A DNA stretch of 64,000 nucleotides. Source: Geotoga petraea. Lineage in GTDB: Bacteria; Thermotogota; Thermotogae; Petrotogales; Petrotogaceae. Below the pieces are notes generated by a model that was not told the origin of the DNA, did no database searches, and worked only from the letters and a program-made list of their open reading frames with translations. The DNA lies in the NCBI RefSeq assembly GCF_900102615.1, contig NZ_FMYV01000009.1, forward strand, positions 1-64,000, in the 5' to 3' direction. The position numbers were made by a program, and so were the translations under genes. Shown here in pieces: positions 45,834 to 53,387 of the stretch. Within the stretch, counting starts at the first letter, position 1. Every line of letters begins with the position of its first letter.

Positions 45834-47170
45834 TAGAAAATATAGATAAATCCACAAAACAAAGAGAAATGATGATAGATTACACAGAAGAAATATTAGA
45901 ATCGATCTCCCTTGAAAATATTATGAAAGATAAGATAAAATATTCTGAAGGTATTTTAACTTTGGGGGAAAATAAATTCAAAGTATCTGACAAAACATAT
46001 GTTTTTGGTTTTGGGAAATCTTCAGCTGCAATGGCGGAAAAAATAGAAAAGCTTTTTGATATTCATTTAGAAGGATTAATAATAACAAAGGATGGTTATG
46101 AAAAAAATCTGAAAAACATAGAAATACTTTCCGGAGCTCATCCTTATCCAGATGAAAGAACTTTTCAAAATTCTGATAAATTAATTGAAAAACTAAAAAT
46201 GGTTGAAAAAAACTCCACTGTAATATTTTTGATATCAGGAGGGGGTTCTGCTTTATTTGAAAAGGCTGAAGATGATATATCCTTAGAAGATTTAAAAATA
46301 ACAAACAAAATCCTTTTAAAGTCAGGGTTGGATATCAAAAATATTAATGTAATTAGAAAGCATATTTCCGGGGTTAAAGGCGGGAAGTTGTTAAAAGTAT
46401 TAAAAAACAAAAACTGTCAAATTTTTAACTTAATAATTTCTGATGTTGAAAACAACAATTTATCCACAATAGCCTCTGGTCCAACAAATTATGATGAATC
46501 GACTTTTTACGATGCGACCAAAATAATTGAAGAAAAGAATCTAAAAAATATGTTACCAAAAAAATTGGTTGATTTTATGTATAAAAATTTGGAAATAAAA
46601 GAGAAAGAAACTTTGAAAATTGAAGAGTTCAAAAAATACAAAGTTAAAAATTTTTTTATTTCGAAAGTTGAAGAAGCTGTTATAAGAGCATACAATATAT
46701 TGAATAAAAAGGGAATAAAAACACATATTTTATCAACAGATTTATATGGAGATAGTTTTGAAGCAGGGAAATTTACAGGTTCCATAGCTTTAGAGATCAA
46801 AAAATACGATAGGCCTTTTAGAAAACCTTGTATTCTTATATCAGGTGGTGAAACCACTGTAAATGTAGAAGATTCTCATGGGATAGGTGGTCCTAACAAA
46901 GAATTTGTACTTGGTTTTGTAGATAGGATCAAAACTCAAAAAGGAATAACTCAAATAGCTATTGATACTGATGGAACAGACGGCCCTTGCGATTCTGCAG
47001 GAGCTATTGGAGATTTTAAAACTTACGAAAAGATAAGAAGAAATTATGAATACAATAAGGTTGTAAACTCTAAAAATACAGAAGAAATATTTAAAAAGAT
47101 AAACGATCTTGTTATAACAGGGCCAAAAGAGTCAAACTTAAACGATTTGAGAATAACTATAATTGAATAA
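45830..47170 (+). CDS. glycerate 2-kinase (MOFRL family)
   Basis: A 446-residue kinase that turns D-glycerate into 2-phosphoglycerate. The N-terminal part shows VFGFGKSSAAMAEKIE, a SGAHPYPDERT segment and LISGGGSALFE; the C-terminal MOFRL part shows CILISGGETTVNV and IDTDGTDGPCDSAGAI. Translation is coupled to the phosphorylase gene by a 4-base overlap. This pairing is the main argument that the phosphorylase releases glycerate. Confidence 0.92.
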   Translation: MIENIDKSTKQREMMIDYTEEILESISLENIMKDKIKYSEGILTLGENKFKVSDKTYVFGFGKSSAAMAEKIEKLFDIHLEGLIITKDGYEKNLKNIEILSGAHPYPDERTFQNSDKLIEKLKMVEKNSTVIFLISGGGSALFEKAEDDISLEDLKITNKILLKSGLDIKNINVIRKHISGVKGGKLLKVLKNKNCQIFNLIISDVENNNLSTIASGPTNYDESTFYDATKIIEEKNLKNMLPKKLVDFMYKNLEIKEKETLKIEEFKKYKVKNFFISKVEEAVIRAYNILNKKGIKTHILSTDLYGDSFEAGKFTGSIALEIKKYDRPFRKPCILISGGETTVNVEDSHGIGGPNKEFVLGFVDRIKTQKGITQIAIDTDGTDGPCDSAGAIGDFKTYEKIRRNYEYNKVVNSKNTEEIFKKINDLVITGPKESNLNDLRITIIE

Positions 47171-47182
47171 ATAAAGAAAATA

Positions 47183-47206
47183 CCCGACCTAAATAAATAG
47201 GTCGGG
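47183..47206 (+). terminator. hairpin ending the sugar operon
   Basis: The perfect 8-bp stem CCCGACCT/AGGTCGGG has a loop of about eight bases. No good T-run follows, so termination may be imperfect. The bases from 47207 to 47462 hold no gene that I can support. Confidence 0.6.
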
Positions 47207-47462
47207 ATAACTTAAAGTATATATATTCAATAGTAAACCCCACATTACGCTCTGTTTTGAAAAAATTATGCTTTAATTAAACTTCAATCATCACTATTAT
47301 ATACTAAATATTGGGGCTTGTTGTATTTTTTATATGATGATTCATTTAAAATATCTTAAATATATCGACCCAAAAATTAATTAAACAGTTAACATAAAAA
47401 CAATAAATGTAATATTTTGCTGTTTTATGGGCACATGAAGATAAAATTATTTGATTTTCGAT

Positions 47463-48680
47463 TTATCTTTTTAAATTTCTAATTCTTTCAATTAAAGTTG
47501 GATGAGAATAATTGAGTTTTGCATATAAAGGATGTGGATTCAAATTGGACAAATTTGATTTTGATAATTTTTTTAACGCTCTAATCAAATGTTGTGGATC
47601 TTTATATTTTTTAGAATAATTATCAGCTTCAAATTCGTGTTTTCTACTCATTGCACTCAAGATATAACCTACAAAATTAAAAATACTTCCTACAAAAATA
47701 AACGAATATGTTAGTTTTGTATAAATCATTTCAACTCCAAATGTTTCTGTTAAAAAGTTTGACTCAGTGAGAAAAAATACTATCAGAACTATTGAAACCA
47801 TCAAAAAAATAGAGAAAAACAAGTCTTTTATTATATGGTTAAGTTTGTAGTGACCAGCTTCATGAGCAAAAATCGCTTCTATTTCATCTTCGTCATGATT
47901 TTCCAAGAGGGTGTCAAACAGAACGATTTTTTTTGTTTTACCAAACCCTGAGAAGAAAGCATTTGAATGTCCAGTCCTTTTTGAAGCATCCATCACATAA
48001 ATTTTTGAAACATCGAAGCCCGCATCTTTTGCAATATTAACTAATTTGTTTTTTAAGTTTTCGTTTTCTAAAGGAGTAAATTTATTGAACAGAGGCATTA
48101 TAAATTTTGGGTATAACCAACTTGCTATAAATTGCACACCTATGATTATTAAAGATACGATTATCCACCAATTTTCAAAAGTTAGAATTCCTTCCATGAT
48201 TAGATATATCATGCCTGCACCTAAAACAACAGACAAAACAATACTCTTTATATTGTCTATTATAAAAGTTTTCATTGTTGATTTGTTAAATCCAAATTTT
48301 TGCTCTATTTTGAAGGTGTTGATATAATTAAAAGGTAAGGAGATTATATAATTAACTACTCCAAAAAATCCAAAAAACAAAAAAGATTGGTAAATAATAT
48401 TATCAGTTAAATTAACAGCAAAATTTTCAACATAAGGAAAGATAAAGAGAATAAATAAAATATTTGCTATGACTGTTAAAATGTGAGATGCAAAACTAAT
48501 CAAATTTTTGTCTGCAGTATACTCTTTTGATCTTTCAAATTCATCCCAAGTTATCTCGCCTTTCATTTCATCTGGAATTTCTCTCAAAGGAGACGTTGAG
48601 TAATTAAGATTAAGCCTTGAAAGAAAAATATCAAAAAATTCTGAAAATAGGTAAATTCCAAGAAAAATATATAAAAACAT
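47463..48680 (-). CDS. M48 family CAAX-protease-like zinc endopeptidase (Ste24-like)
   Basis: A 405-residue polytopic membrane zinc protease. The HExxH site reads FAHEAGHYKLNH (about 270-281), and the third ligand Glu is in MSRKHEFEADNYSKKY. The N-terminal extension with DEMKGEITWDEFERSKEYT and seven or so hydrophobic segments match Ste24/HtpX relatives. It probably handles quality control of membrane proteins. A gggg-tgaaaa site precedes the start. Confidence 0.9.
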   Translation of the reverse strand: MFLYIFLGIYLFSEFFDIFLSRLNLNYSTSPLREIPDEMKGEITWDEFERSKEYTADKNLISFASHILTVIANILFILFIFPYVENFAVNLTDNIIYQSFLFFGFFGVVNYIISLPFNYINTFKIEQKFGFNKSTMKTFIIDNIKSIVLSVVLGAGMIYLIMEGILTFENWWIIVSLIIIGVQFIASWLYPKFIMPLFNKFTPLENENLKNKLVNIAKDAGFDVSKIYVMDASKRTGHSNAFFSGFGKTKKIVLFDTLLENHDEDEIEAIFAHEAGHYKLNHIIKDLFFSIFLMVSIVLIVFFLTESNFLTETFGVEMIYTKLTYSFIFVGSIFNFVGYILSAMSRKHEFEADNYSKKYKDPQHLIRALKKLSKSNLSNLNPHPLYAKLNYSHPTLIERIRNLKR

Positions 48681-48740
48681 TTTTTCACCCCTTATTTAGT
48701 TTTGTCAAATCATATTATAACTTATTTATATCAAATAAAA

Positions 48741-48770
48741 AAAACAGGATGTTATCACATCCTGTTTTTA
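48741..48770 (-). terminator. terminator of the metal-response operon
   Basis: The 11-bp stem AAAACAGGATG/CATCCTGTTTT with a ttat loop is flanked by an A-run that reads as T on the minus strand. It ends the transcript of the secreted-protein gene at 48793. Confidence 0.85.
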
Positions 48771-48792
48771 ATCTATATGTTTTATATATAAA

Positions 48793-49269
48793 TTACCAAT
48801 TCATCATTCCGTGTCCGTATCCGTTATATCCTCCAAAACCTCTATTTCTGTTATAACCAGGTCCAAAACCACAATTACCATAATTACCGTAATAATTTGA
48901 GTCATTATAATCGATGAAATATGATTCGTCATTAATGGAGGCTTCCACAGCGAATATTACATCCGTTGAAAAAAAGTTTTGTTCTATTTGCCCATTGATT
49001 TGAATTGTCTGTCCAGTTTTAACAGGGATAGTACTGTATTTGTTTAATAAAAGTCCAAAATTTACTACATATTCTTTTCCTGAACTATCTTCAGCCATTG
49101 CCAAAGGTCTTGAGGTATCTATTTCAGTAATAGTTAAGTTGTAAGTTTTTAAGTTTTCATCCAAAGAATTTGAAGTATCGTTCCAATTAGCCCAAGAGCT
49201 GTAGCCAAATGAAAAAACCAAGCTAACTCCAAATAAAACGGTTAATATAAGTAAAACACTTTTTCTCAT
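48793..49269 (-). CDS. secreted protein with Gly/Tyr/Asn-rich tail ending in His/Met
   Basis: A 158-residue exported protein of unrecognised family. The signal peptide covers about residues 1-20 (VLFGVSLVFSFGYS). The middle (about 40-125) has strands with YNLTITEID, GKEYVVNFGLLL and TGQTIQINGQIEQ, suggesting an OB-like beta barrel. The last 30 residues are Gly/Tyr/Asn-rich and end in GYGHGMMNW. It lies 13 bases after the SHOCT gene, in a cluster with Met/His-rich segments, so metal binding is plausible but not shown. Confidence 0.7.
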   Translation of the reverse strand: MRKSVLLILTVLFGVSLVFSFGYSSWANWNDTSNSLDENLKTYNLTITEIDTSRPLAMAEDSSGKEYVVNFGLLLNKYSTIPVKTGQTIQINGQIEQNFFSTDVIFAVEASINDESYFIDYNDSNYYGNYGNCGFGPGYNRNRGFGGYNGYGHGMMNW

Positions 49270-49282
49270 ATAATCTCATCTC

Positions 49283-49537
49283 CTAATTTAAAATATTGTT
49301 TTTTTTATTTTTGTATTCTTCTTCGCTAATTTCTCCGTTAACATATTTTTCGTTTAAAATTCTTAATGCTTCGTCAACGGAATTTCTCTTTTGATAATTT
49401 TGCCCATTGTTTGTAAGGTTATTATTATTATTCCTAAAAACAAAGTATAGTACTATAACTATTATTAGAATCCAAAAGATTCCCATAAAAATTCCACCTC
49501 CTGACCACATTCCATTCCAAAAATATCCATGCATCAT
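49283..49537 (-). CDS. SHOCT-domain membrane protein
   Basis: An 84-residue protein. The Met/His/Trp-rich start (MMHGYFWNGMW) precedes one membrane helix (about residues 14-36), an Asn-rich linker and a C-terminal SHOCT domain (VDEALRILNEKYVNGEISEEEYKN). SHOCT proteins of this small membrane type often sit near metal-resistance genes. The aggaggtg site fits the ATG at 49537. Confidence 0.85.
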   Translation of the reverse strand: MMHGYFWNGMWSGGGIFMGIFWILIIVIVLYFVFRNNNNNLTNNGQNYQKRNSVDEALRILNEKYVNGEISEEEYKNKKNNILN

Positions 49538-49624
49538 ATTTCAACACCTCCTATAAACGTGTGTTTTTTGATTAAATCAATCTACATCTATATTATAATT
49601 TTCAATTATGTAAGAATTATGATT

Positions 49625-50974
49625 TTATATATTTTTTGGTAATTCTATAATAAATTTTGTTCCTTCATTTATTTTCGATTCTACTTTTATTGTGCCATTT
49701 AGTTTTTCAACATTATTTTTAGTGATAAAAAGGCCTAATCCTGAGCCGTTTGTTTTTTCTGTTGGAACTCTATAATACGCATCAAATATATTTTGTATAT
49801 ATTTTTCATTAATTCCTTTTCCATTATCTTCAATATATATTCTTACTTTTGAATTTGTTTCTTCAATTTTAATTGATACTTTTTTTGAACTTGAATATTT
49901 GTAAGCATTGGATAATATATTGTAGATAGATTGATTTATTAACGATTTATCCGATTTTATATTCAAGTGTTTTTTATCGATGTACTCTAATTTCATACCA
50001 TTTTTCTCGAACTGATATTTCATTCCACTATATATTTTTCTAATTTCTTCATTCAAATCAAATTCGGAAAAAAGTACGGTTTCATTTCCATTTTCATAAT
50101 CATAAATTTCTTTTATATTTTCTGTTATATGGGATAATTTTTCTGTTTCTTCAAGAAGGCTGTTTAACCTATCTTCATCGAAATCAATAATATCATCCTT
50201 TTTACCTTCTAAATTAGATTTAAGAATCATAATAGGAGTTTTTATTTCGTGTGTTAGTTTGTCTAATTCTTCTTTTTTGAGAGATTTTTTTAGTTTTAAT
50301 TTTGTAGAAATGTTCTTTAAAGTATTTTGAATTTCTCTTATTTCCAAAATTTTCGATTCTTTAAAATTTATATCTTCATCATGGTCTATTTTGTTGGCAA
50401 GTTCCACAGTTTTTTTGAAATCAAAGCTAATTATTTTACTAAAAAATATACTTATTATTATTGTTAAAACAGAAACTAATGAAATTGAAATTAAAGAACC
50501 AGATATCAAAGAATCGTAAAAATAATTAATGTTCTCAGTGTTTTCTATATTCATGTTTCTTTTGATTTCTAAATATCCATAAAGACTTTCATTCTCTTCT
50601 AAATCGTATATATCAGTTTTTAAATTCGTGTTTGTATTTCTCATATTCATCATTTGGTTGTGCATATTTAACATTACATTTCCAGTTCCAAGTATATAAT
50701 TTCCCTCTTCATCGTAAATAGCTATTTCTGAAATTGGGTCTTCTATAAAATTTTCTAATTGTAAAATCACCTGATTTTTTGTTATTTCATTGTTTTCTAA
50801 ATAATCAGTAGTAATATTTTTTATCATTTCTATTTTGTTATTGTATTCTTCAATAACATAACTTTTGAAATAGTTGTTGACAAAACCACCAAAGATGAAA
50901 CTATTAATTACTATAGAAATTAGCACTATTGCTAAAATGCTTAATAATAATATTTTTCTAAGGCTAATTTTCAT
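49625..50974 (-). CDS. sensor histidine kinase with Met/His-rich extracytoplasmic loop
   Basis: A two-component kinase of about 449 residues. Membrane helices at about 9-33 and 160-185 enclose an extracytoplasmic domain with a Met/His-rich stretch (NVMLNMHNQMMNMRN, about 100-114). The cytoplasmic part has a HAMP-like linker, the phospho-His in LTHEIKTPIMILK, NILSNAYKYSS, EDNGKGI and GSGLGLFITKNNVEKL. A GTG one codon earlier (50977) could also start. It overlaps the regulator gene by about 11 bases, so the two form one system. Copper or silver sensing is suggested by the Met/His cluster. Confidence 0.88.
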   Translation of the reverse strand: MKISLRKILLLSILAIVLISIVINSFIFGGFVNNYFKSYVIEEYNNKIEMIKNITTDYLENNEITKNQVILQLENFIEDPISEIAIYDEEGNYILGTGNVMLNMHNQMMNMRNTNTNLKTDIYDLEENESLYGYLEIKRNMNIENTENINYFYDSLISGSLISISLVSVLTIIISIFFSKIISFDFKKTVELANKIDHDEDINFKESKILEIREIQNTLKNISTKLKLKKSLKKEELDKLTHEIKTPIMILKSNLEGKKDDIIDFDEDRLNSLLEETEKLSHITENIKEIYDYENGNETVLFSEFDLNEEIRKIYSGMKYQFEKNGMKLEYIDKKHLNIKSDKSLINQSIYNILSNAYKYSSSKKVSIKIEETNSKVRIYIEDNGKGINEKYIQNIFDAYYRVPTEKTNGSGLGLFITKNNVEKLNGTIKVESKINEGTKFIIELPKNI

Positions 50975-51653
50975 CACTTCCCATTATATAACCAAACCCA
51001 TATTTTGTTTTTATATATTTTGGGCTTCTGGTGTTAGTTTCAATTTTTTTTCTAATATTTTTGATATAAGAATCTATATTTCTGTCAAATCCATCATATT
51101 CAATCCCAAAAGAATTCTTTATTATTTTTTCTCTGGAGAGAGGTATGTCCACATTTTCAAAAAAGGTCCTTAAAATTTTGAATTCTTTTGAAGAGATCTC
51201 TATATTTTCTCCGCCTTTATATAATTTTTGACTAACTAAATCCAACTTCAAATCATCATAAATAAGTAATTTTTTTTGTTTGATAGGTTTATAAGCTCTT
51301 TTTATAATAGCTTCTACTCTTTTTACTAATTCCTTTGGACTAAAGGGTTTAACAATATAATCATCAGCACCTTTATTGAATCCAGTTAATCTATCTATTT
51401 CATCTTTTTTGGCTGTTACTATAACAACGGGAACATCAGAAATAGTTCTTATTTCAGAAAGAACTTCAAACCCACTTATTCCGGGCATCATTATGTCCAA
51501 AATAATCAGATGATAGTCGTTATTACTAAATTTTTCAAGAGCATCAATCCCATTAAAAGCGACGTTAGTTTCAAAATCATTCTTTTTTAAATATTTATCT
51601 ATAATTTCAGAGATTTTTTTGTCATCTTCAACCAATAAAATTTTATAACTCAT
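50964..51653 (-). CDS. OmpR/PhoB-family response regulator
   Basis: A 229-residue regulator. The receiver domain has the acidic pair in ILLVEDDKKI, phospho-Asp in LIILDIMMPG, Thr in VVIVTAKKD and Lys in DYIVKPFSPKEL. The C-terminal winged-helix DNA-binding domain ends with FDRNIDSYIKNIRKKIE and VKTKYGFGYIM-like TKYGFGYIMG. The frame opens at 51734, but the ggagg-aaaattt site fixes ATG 51653. It is first in the operon regulator-kinase-SHOCT-secreted protein. Confidence 0.94.
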   Translation of the reverse strand: MSYKILLVEDDKKISEIIDKYLKKNDFETNVAFNGIDALEKFSNNDYHLIILDIMMPGISGFEVLSEIRTISDVPVVIVTAKKDEIDRLTGFNKGADDYIVKPFSPKELVKRVEAIIKRAYKPIKQKKLLIYDDLKLDLVSQKLYKGGENIEISSKEFKILRTFFENVDIPLSREKIIKNSFGIEYDGFDRNIDSYIKNIRKKIETNTRSPKYIKTKYGFGYIMGSDEN

Positions 51654-51835
51654 AAATTTTCCTCCAGTTAACCCTATGGCAGAGGGGGGTATTAATATAC
51701 TAACTCTTAAATATTTTTCTAATATAAAAATCATATTAAAATTAGCAAAAAGGCACTAATATTTATAAAAGCTACCATACCCATAACTGTTGGAAGTAGA
51801 TTTAAATAATTAAGAATTTTTTGTATTCTAAAAAA

Positions 51836-51926
51836 ATAAAAAAGTTGTCTTGAAAATACTCAATTGAAAAGAGTATTGAAATGGGGGTTTTTGTTACCGA
51901 GATAACATTTGATAGCTTAAGACAAA
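51836..51926 (-). ncRNA. candidate small RNA: three-way junction with a CCCCC segment
   Basis: On the minus strand TTGTCTT (51919-51925) can pair with AAGACAA (51845-51851), enclosing two hairpins: TGTTA/TAACA (51103-type pair at 51103 is not meant; the pair is 51892-51896 with 51903-51907) and AATACTC/GAGTATT (51855-51861 with 51871-51877). Between them is an unpaired ACCCCCA (about 51884-51889). T-rich sequence follows the closing stem. Upstream TTGTAC (51955-51960), a 16-base spacer and TATAAC (51933-51938) form a possible promoter. It precedes the regulator gene by about 180 bases and could be a leader instead. The other bases between 51654 and 51835 show nothing. Confidence 0.4.
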
Positions 51927-51945
51927 ACTGTAGTTATAATAAAAA

Positions 51946-51976
51946 AGAAACAGAGTACAATTTACTCTGTTTCTTC
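51946..51976 (-). terminator. terminator of the Cys-tailed micropeptide gene
   Basis: The stem AGAAACAGAGTA/TACTCTGTTTCT is followed on the minus strand by six T; it overlaps the last codons of the small gene. Confidence 0.8.
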
Positions 51977-52078
51977 TAAATTAGTTGAACAACAAGATTT
52001 CCCTTTCTTCTTGAACAAAAATCTATATACTAAGTATCCAGCTATTCCTAATATTAAAACGCTTATAAAAATATCCAT
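51962..52078 (-). CDS. 38-residue membrane peptide with Cys-Cys tail
   Basis: A small gene with a good agaggtg ribosome site before the ATG. The product starts MDIFISVLILGIAGYLVYRF, one membrane helix, followed by a Lys-rich stop-transfer segment and Lys-Ser-Cys-Cys-Ser. It resembles the small Cys-rich membrane proteins (FeoB-associated type) found beside metal transporters. No feoB is nearby; a CPH-type copper ATPase and a Met/His-rich sensor are. It has its own terminator. Confidence 0.7.
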   Translation of the reverse strand: MDIFISVLILGIAGYLVYRFLFKKKGKSCCSTNLEETE

Positions 52079-52188
52079 TATTTCACCTCTTTTAATTTAT
52101 CCCCCTATATAGGGGTAGTTAAATTCTAACTACAAAAAATTATGAAAATATAAAAATAGTATTAACTTTGTGTATAAAAGTAAAAAAT

Positions 52189-52211
52189 AAAAGGAGCTTA
52201 TCGCTCCTTTT
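52189..52211 (-). terminator. terminator of the second exchanger gene
   Basis: The 9-bp stem AAAAGGAGC/GCTCCTTTT overlaps the stop at 52210; T follows on the minus strand. Confidence 0.75.
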
Positions 52212-53157
52212 ATGTTATGAATTCATAGCTCATGTAAGATATGTAGATTAACAATAATATCAAACCTTCACCTTTTGTCAGTTTGTGGTCTTTTCTTAAG
52301 AATAACCAAAGTAAAACTGTGGATATTAAAAGAACCAAAATTGTTATGTTGTCTCCAGGATTAAAAGGTATAGGGGTAATCGTAGTTGAAGCAGAAAGAA
52401 CTAATAAAATATTAAAAATATTGGATCCCACTACATTTCCAACGGCAATATCGTTATTTCCTTTTCTCACTGCAGTTATAGAAGTGACGAGTTCTGGTAA
52501 AGATGTTCCAGTTGCCAAAATAGTTAAACCTATTATTTTTTGGGAGATTCCAAAGCTTTCAGAAATTTTTACTGCGTTGCTAACAATCCAATCTCCACCC
52601 AAATAAAGCATAAAAATACCAAGCACCACAAATATAAAATCTTTTATTTTTAAACTGTTATTTTGATCTTTGCTTTTATTGTTTTCTAAATTTTGATCTT
52701 TTGCATTTTCAAAAACGTAGTAAAAGAAAATTACAAAAAACAATAAAAGAATTAGCCCATCGCTCAAAGACAATAAGTTATTTCCTTGATTCAAGATCAA
52801 GTCGTTTACAAGGACCAATAAAACTAAAGTAACCAAAAAATTCATTGGAATTTCTTTTTTTACTGTTGATTTTTGAACTCCAATAGGAGCAATTAATGAA
52901 GTAATCCCCAGAATTATCAAAGTGTTGAATAGGTTGCTCCCCAGTACATTGGATATAGCTAAATCAGTATTACTCGTAGAACTAGAAATCAAATTTACTA
53001 TTAGTTCAGGGGTAGATGTTCCAAAGGCAACTATGGTAAGGCCAACTATCAATTGAGATATTCCAAAATGACGTGCAATATTGGATGCTCCGTCAACAAG
53101 AAAATCAGATCCTTTTACCAATAAAATGAATCCTAATGCTAAAAAAATATATTCCAT
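52210..53157 (-). CDS. CaCA-family sodium/calcium exchanger, second copy
   Basis: A 315-residue membrane antiporter. Alpha repeats: FGTSTPELIVNLI with SNVLGSNLFN, and ATGTSLPELVTSI with GNVVGSNIFN. It is a clear paralogue of the gene at 16602-17564, but diverged through much of its length, so the pair is not a recent duplication. A charged loop rich in Asn/Lys (about 155-170) separates the halves. Confidence 0.9.
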   Translation of the reverse strand: MEYIFLALGFILLVKGSDFLVDGASNIARHFGISQLIVGLTIVAFGTSTPELIVNLISSSTSNTDLAISNVLGSNLFNTLIILGITSLIAPIGVQKSTVKKEIPMNFLVTLVLLVLVNDLILNQGNNLLSLSDGLILLLFFVIFFYYVFENAKDQNLENNKSKDQNNSLKIKDFIFVVLGIFMLYLGGDWIVSNAVKISESFGISQKIIGLTILATGTSLPELVTSITAVRKGNNDIAVGNVVGSNIFNILLVLSASTTITPIPFNPGDNITILVLLISTVLLWLFLRKDHKLTKGEGLILLLIYISYMSYEFIT

Positions 53158-53289
53158 TTTTCACCCCAAATTTTGCATTTTAAGTTTTTAATAGCTATTA
53201 TTACTGATTAGATAAAAAAATTATACTTATTTACCAAATATTAAAAAATAATTTCGTTAAATTAATATATCAAGTGATATAATAATTAT

Positions 53290-53387
53290 GAAAGTATACA
53301 GTTTTATTTATAGCTTAATTTTTTAACCCATCCCCCCAAATTCCCCCAAGGGATTTGGACCCCCCTGTTTTCAGGGGGGATTTTTAT
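53290..53387 (+). ncRNA. candidate C-rich small RNA or dispersed palindromic repeat
   Basis: An extended -10 (TG-A-TATAAT, 53275-53283) precedes about 95 bases ending in a strong hairpin CCCCCCTG/CAGGGGGG (53360-53367, 53372-53379) with a TTTT loop and a T-tract. Before it, CCAAAT/ATTTGG (53336-53341, 53353-53358) forms a second hairpin around CCCCC. Runs of five or six C are striking in DNA this AT-rich. There is no plus-strand gene upstream to terminate. It may be a small RNA or an intergenic repeat. Confidence 0.4.
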
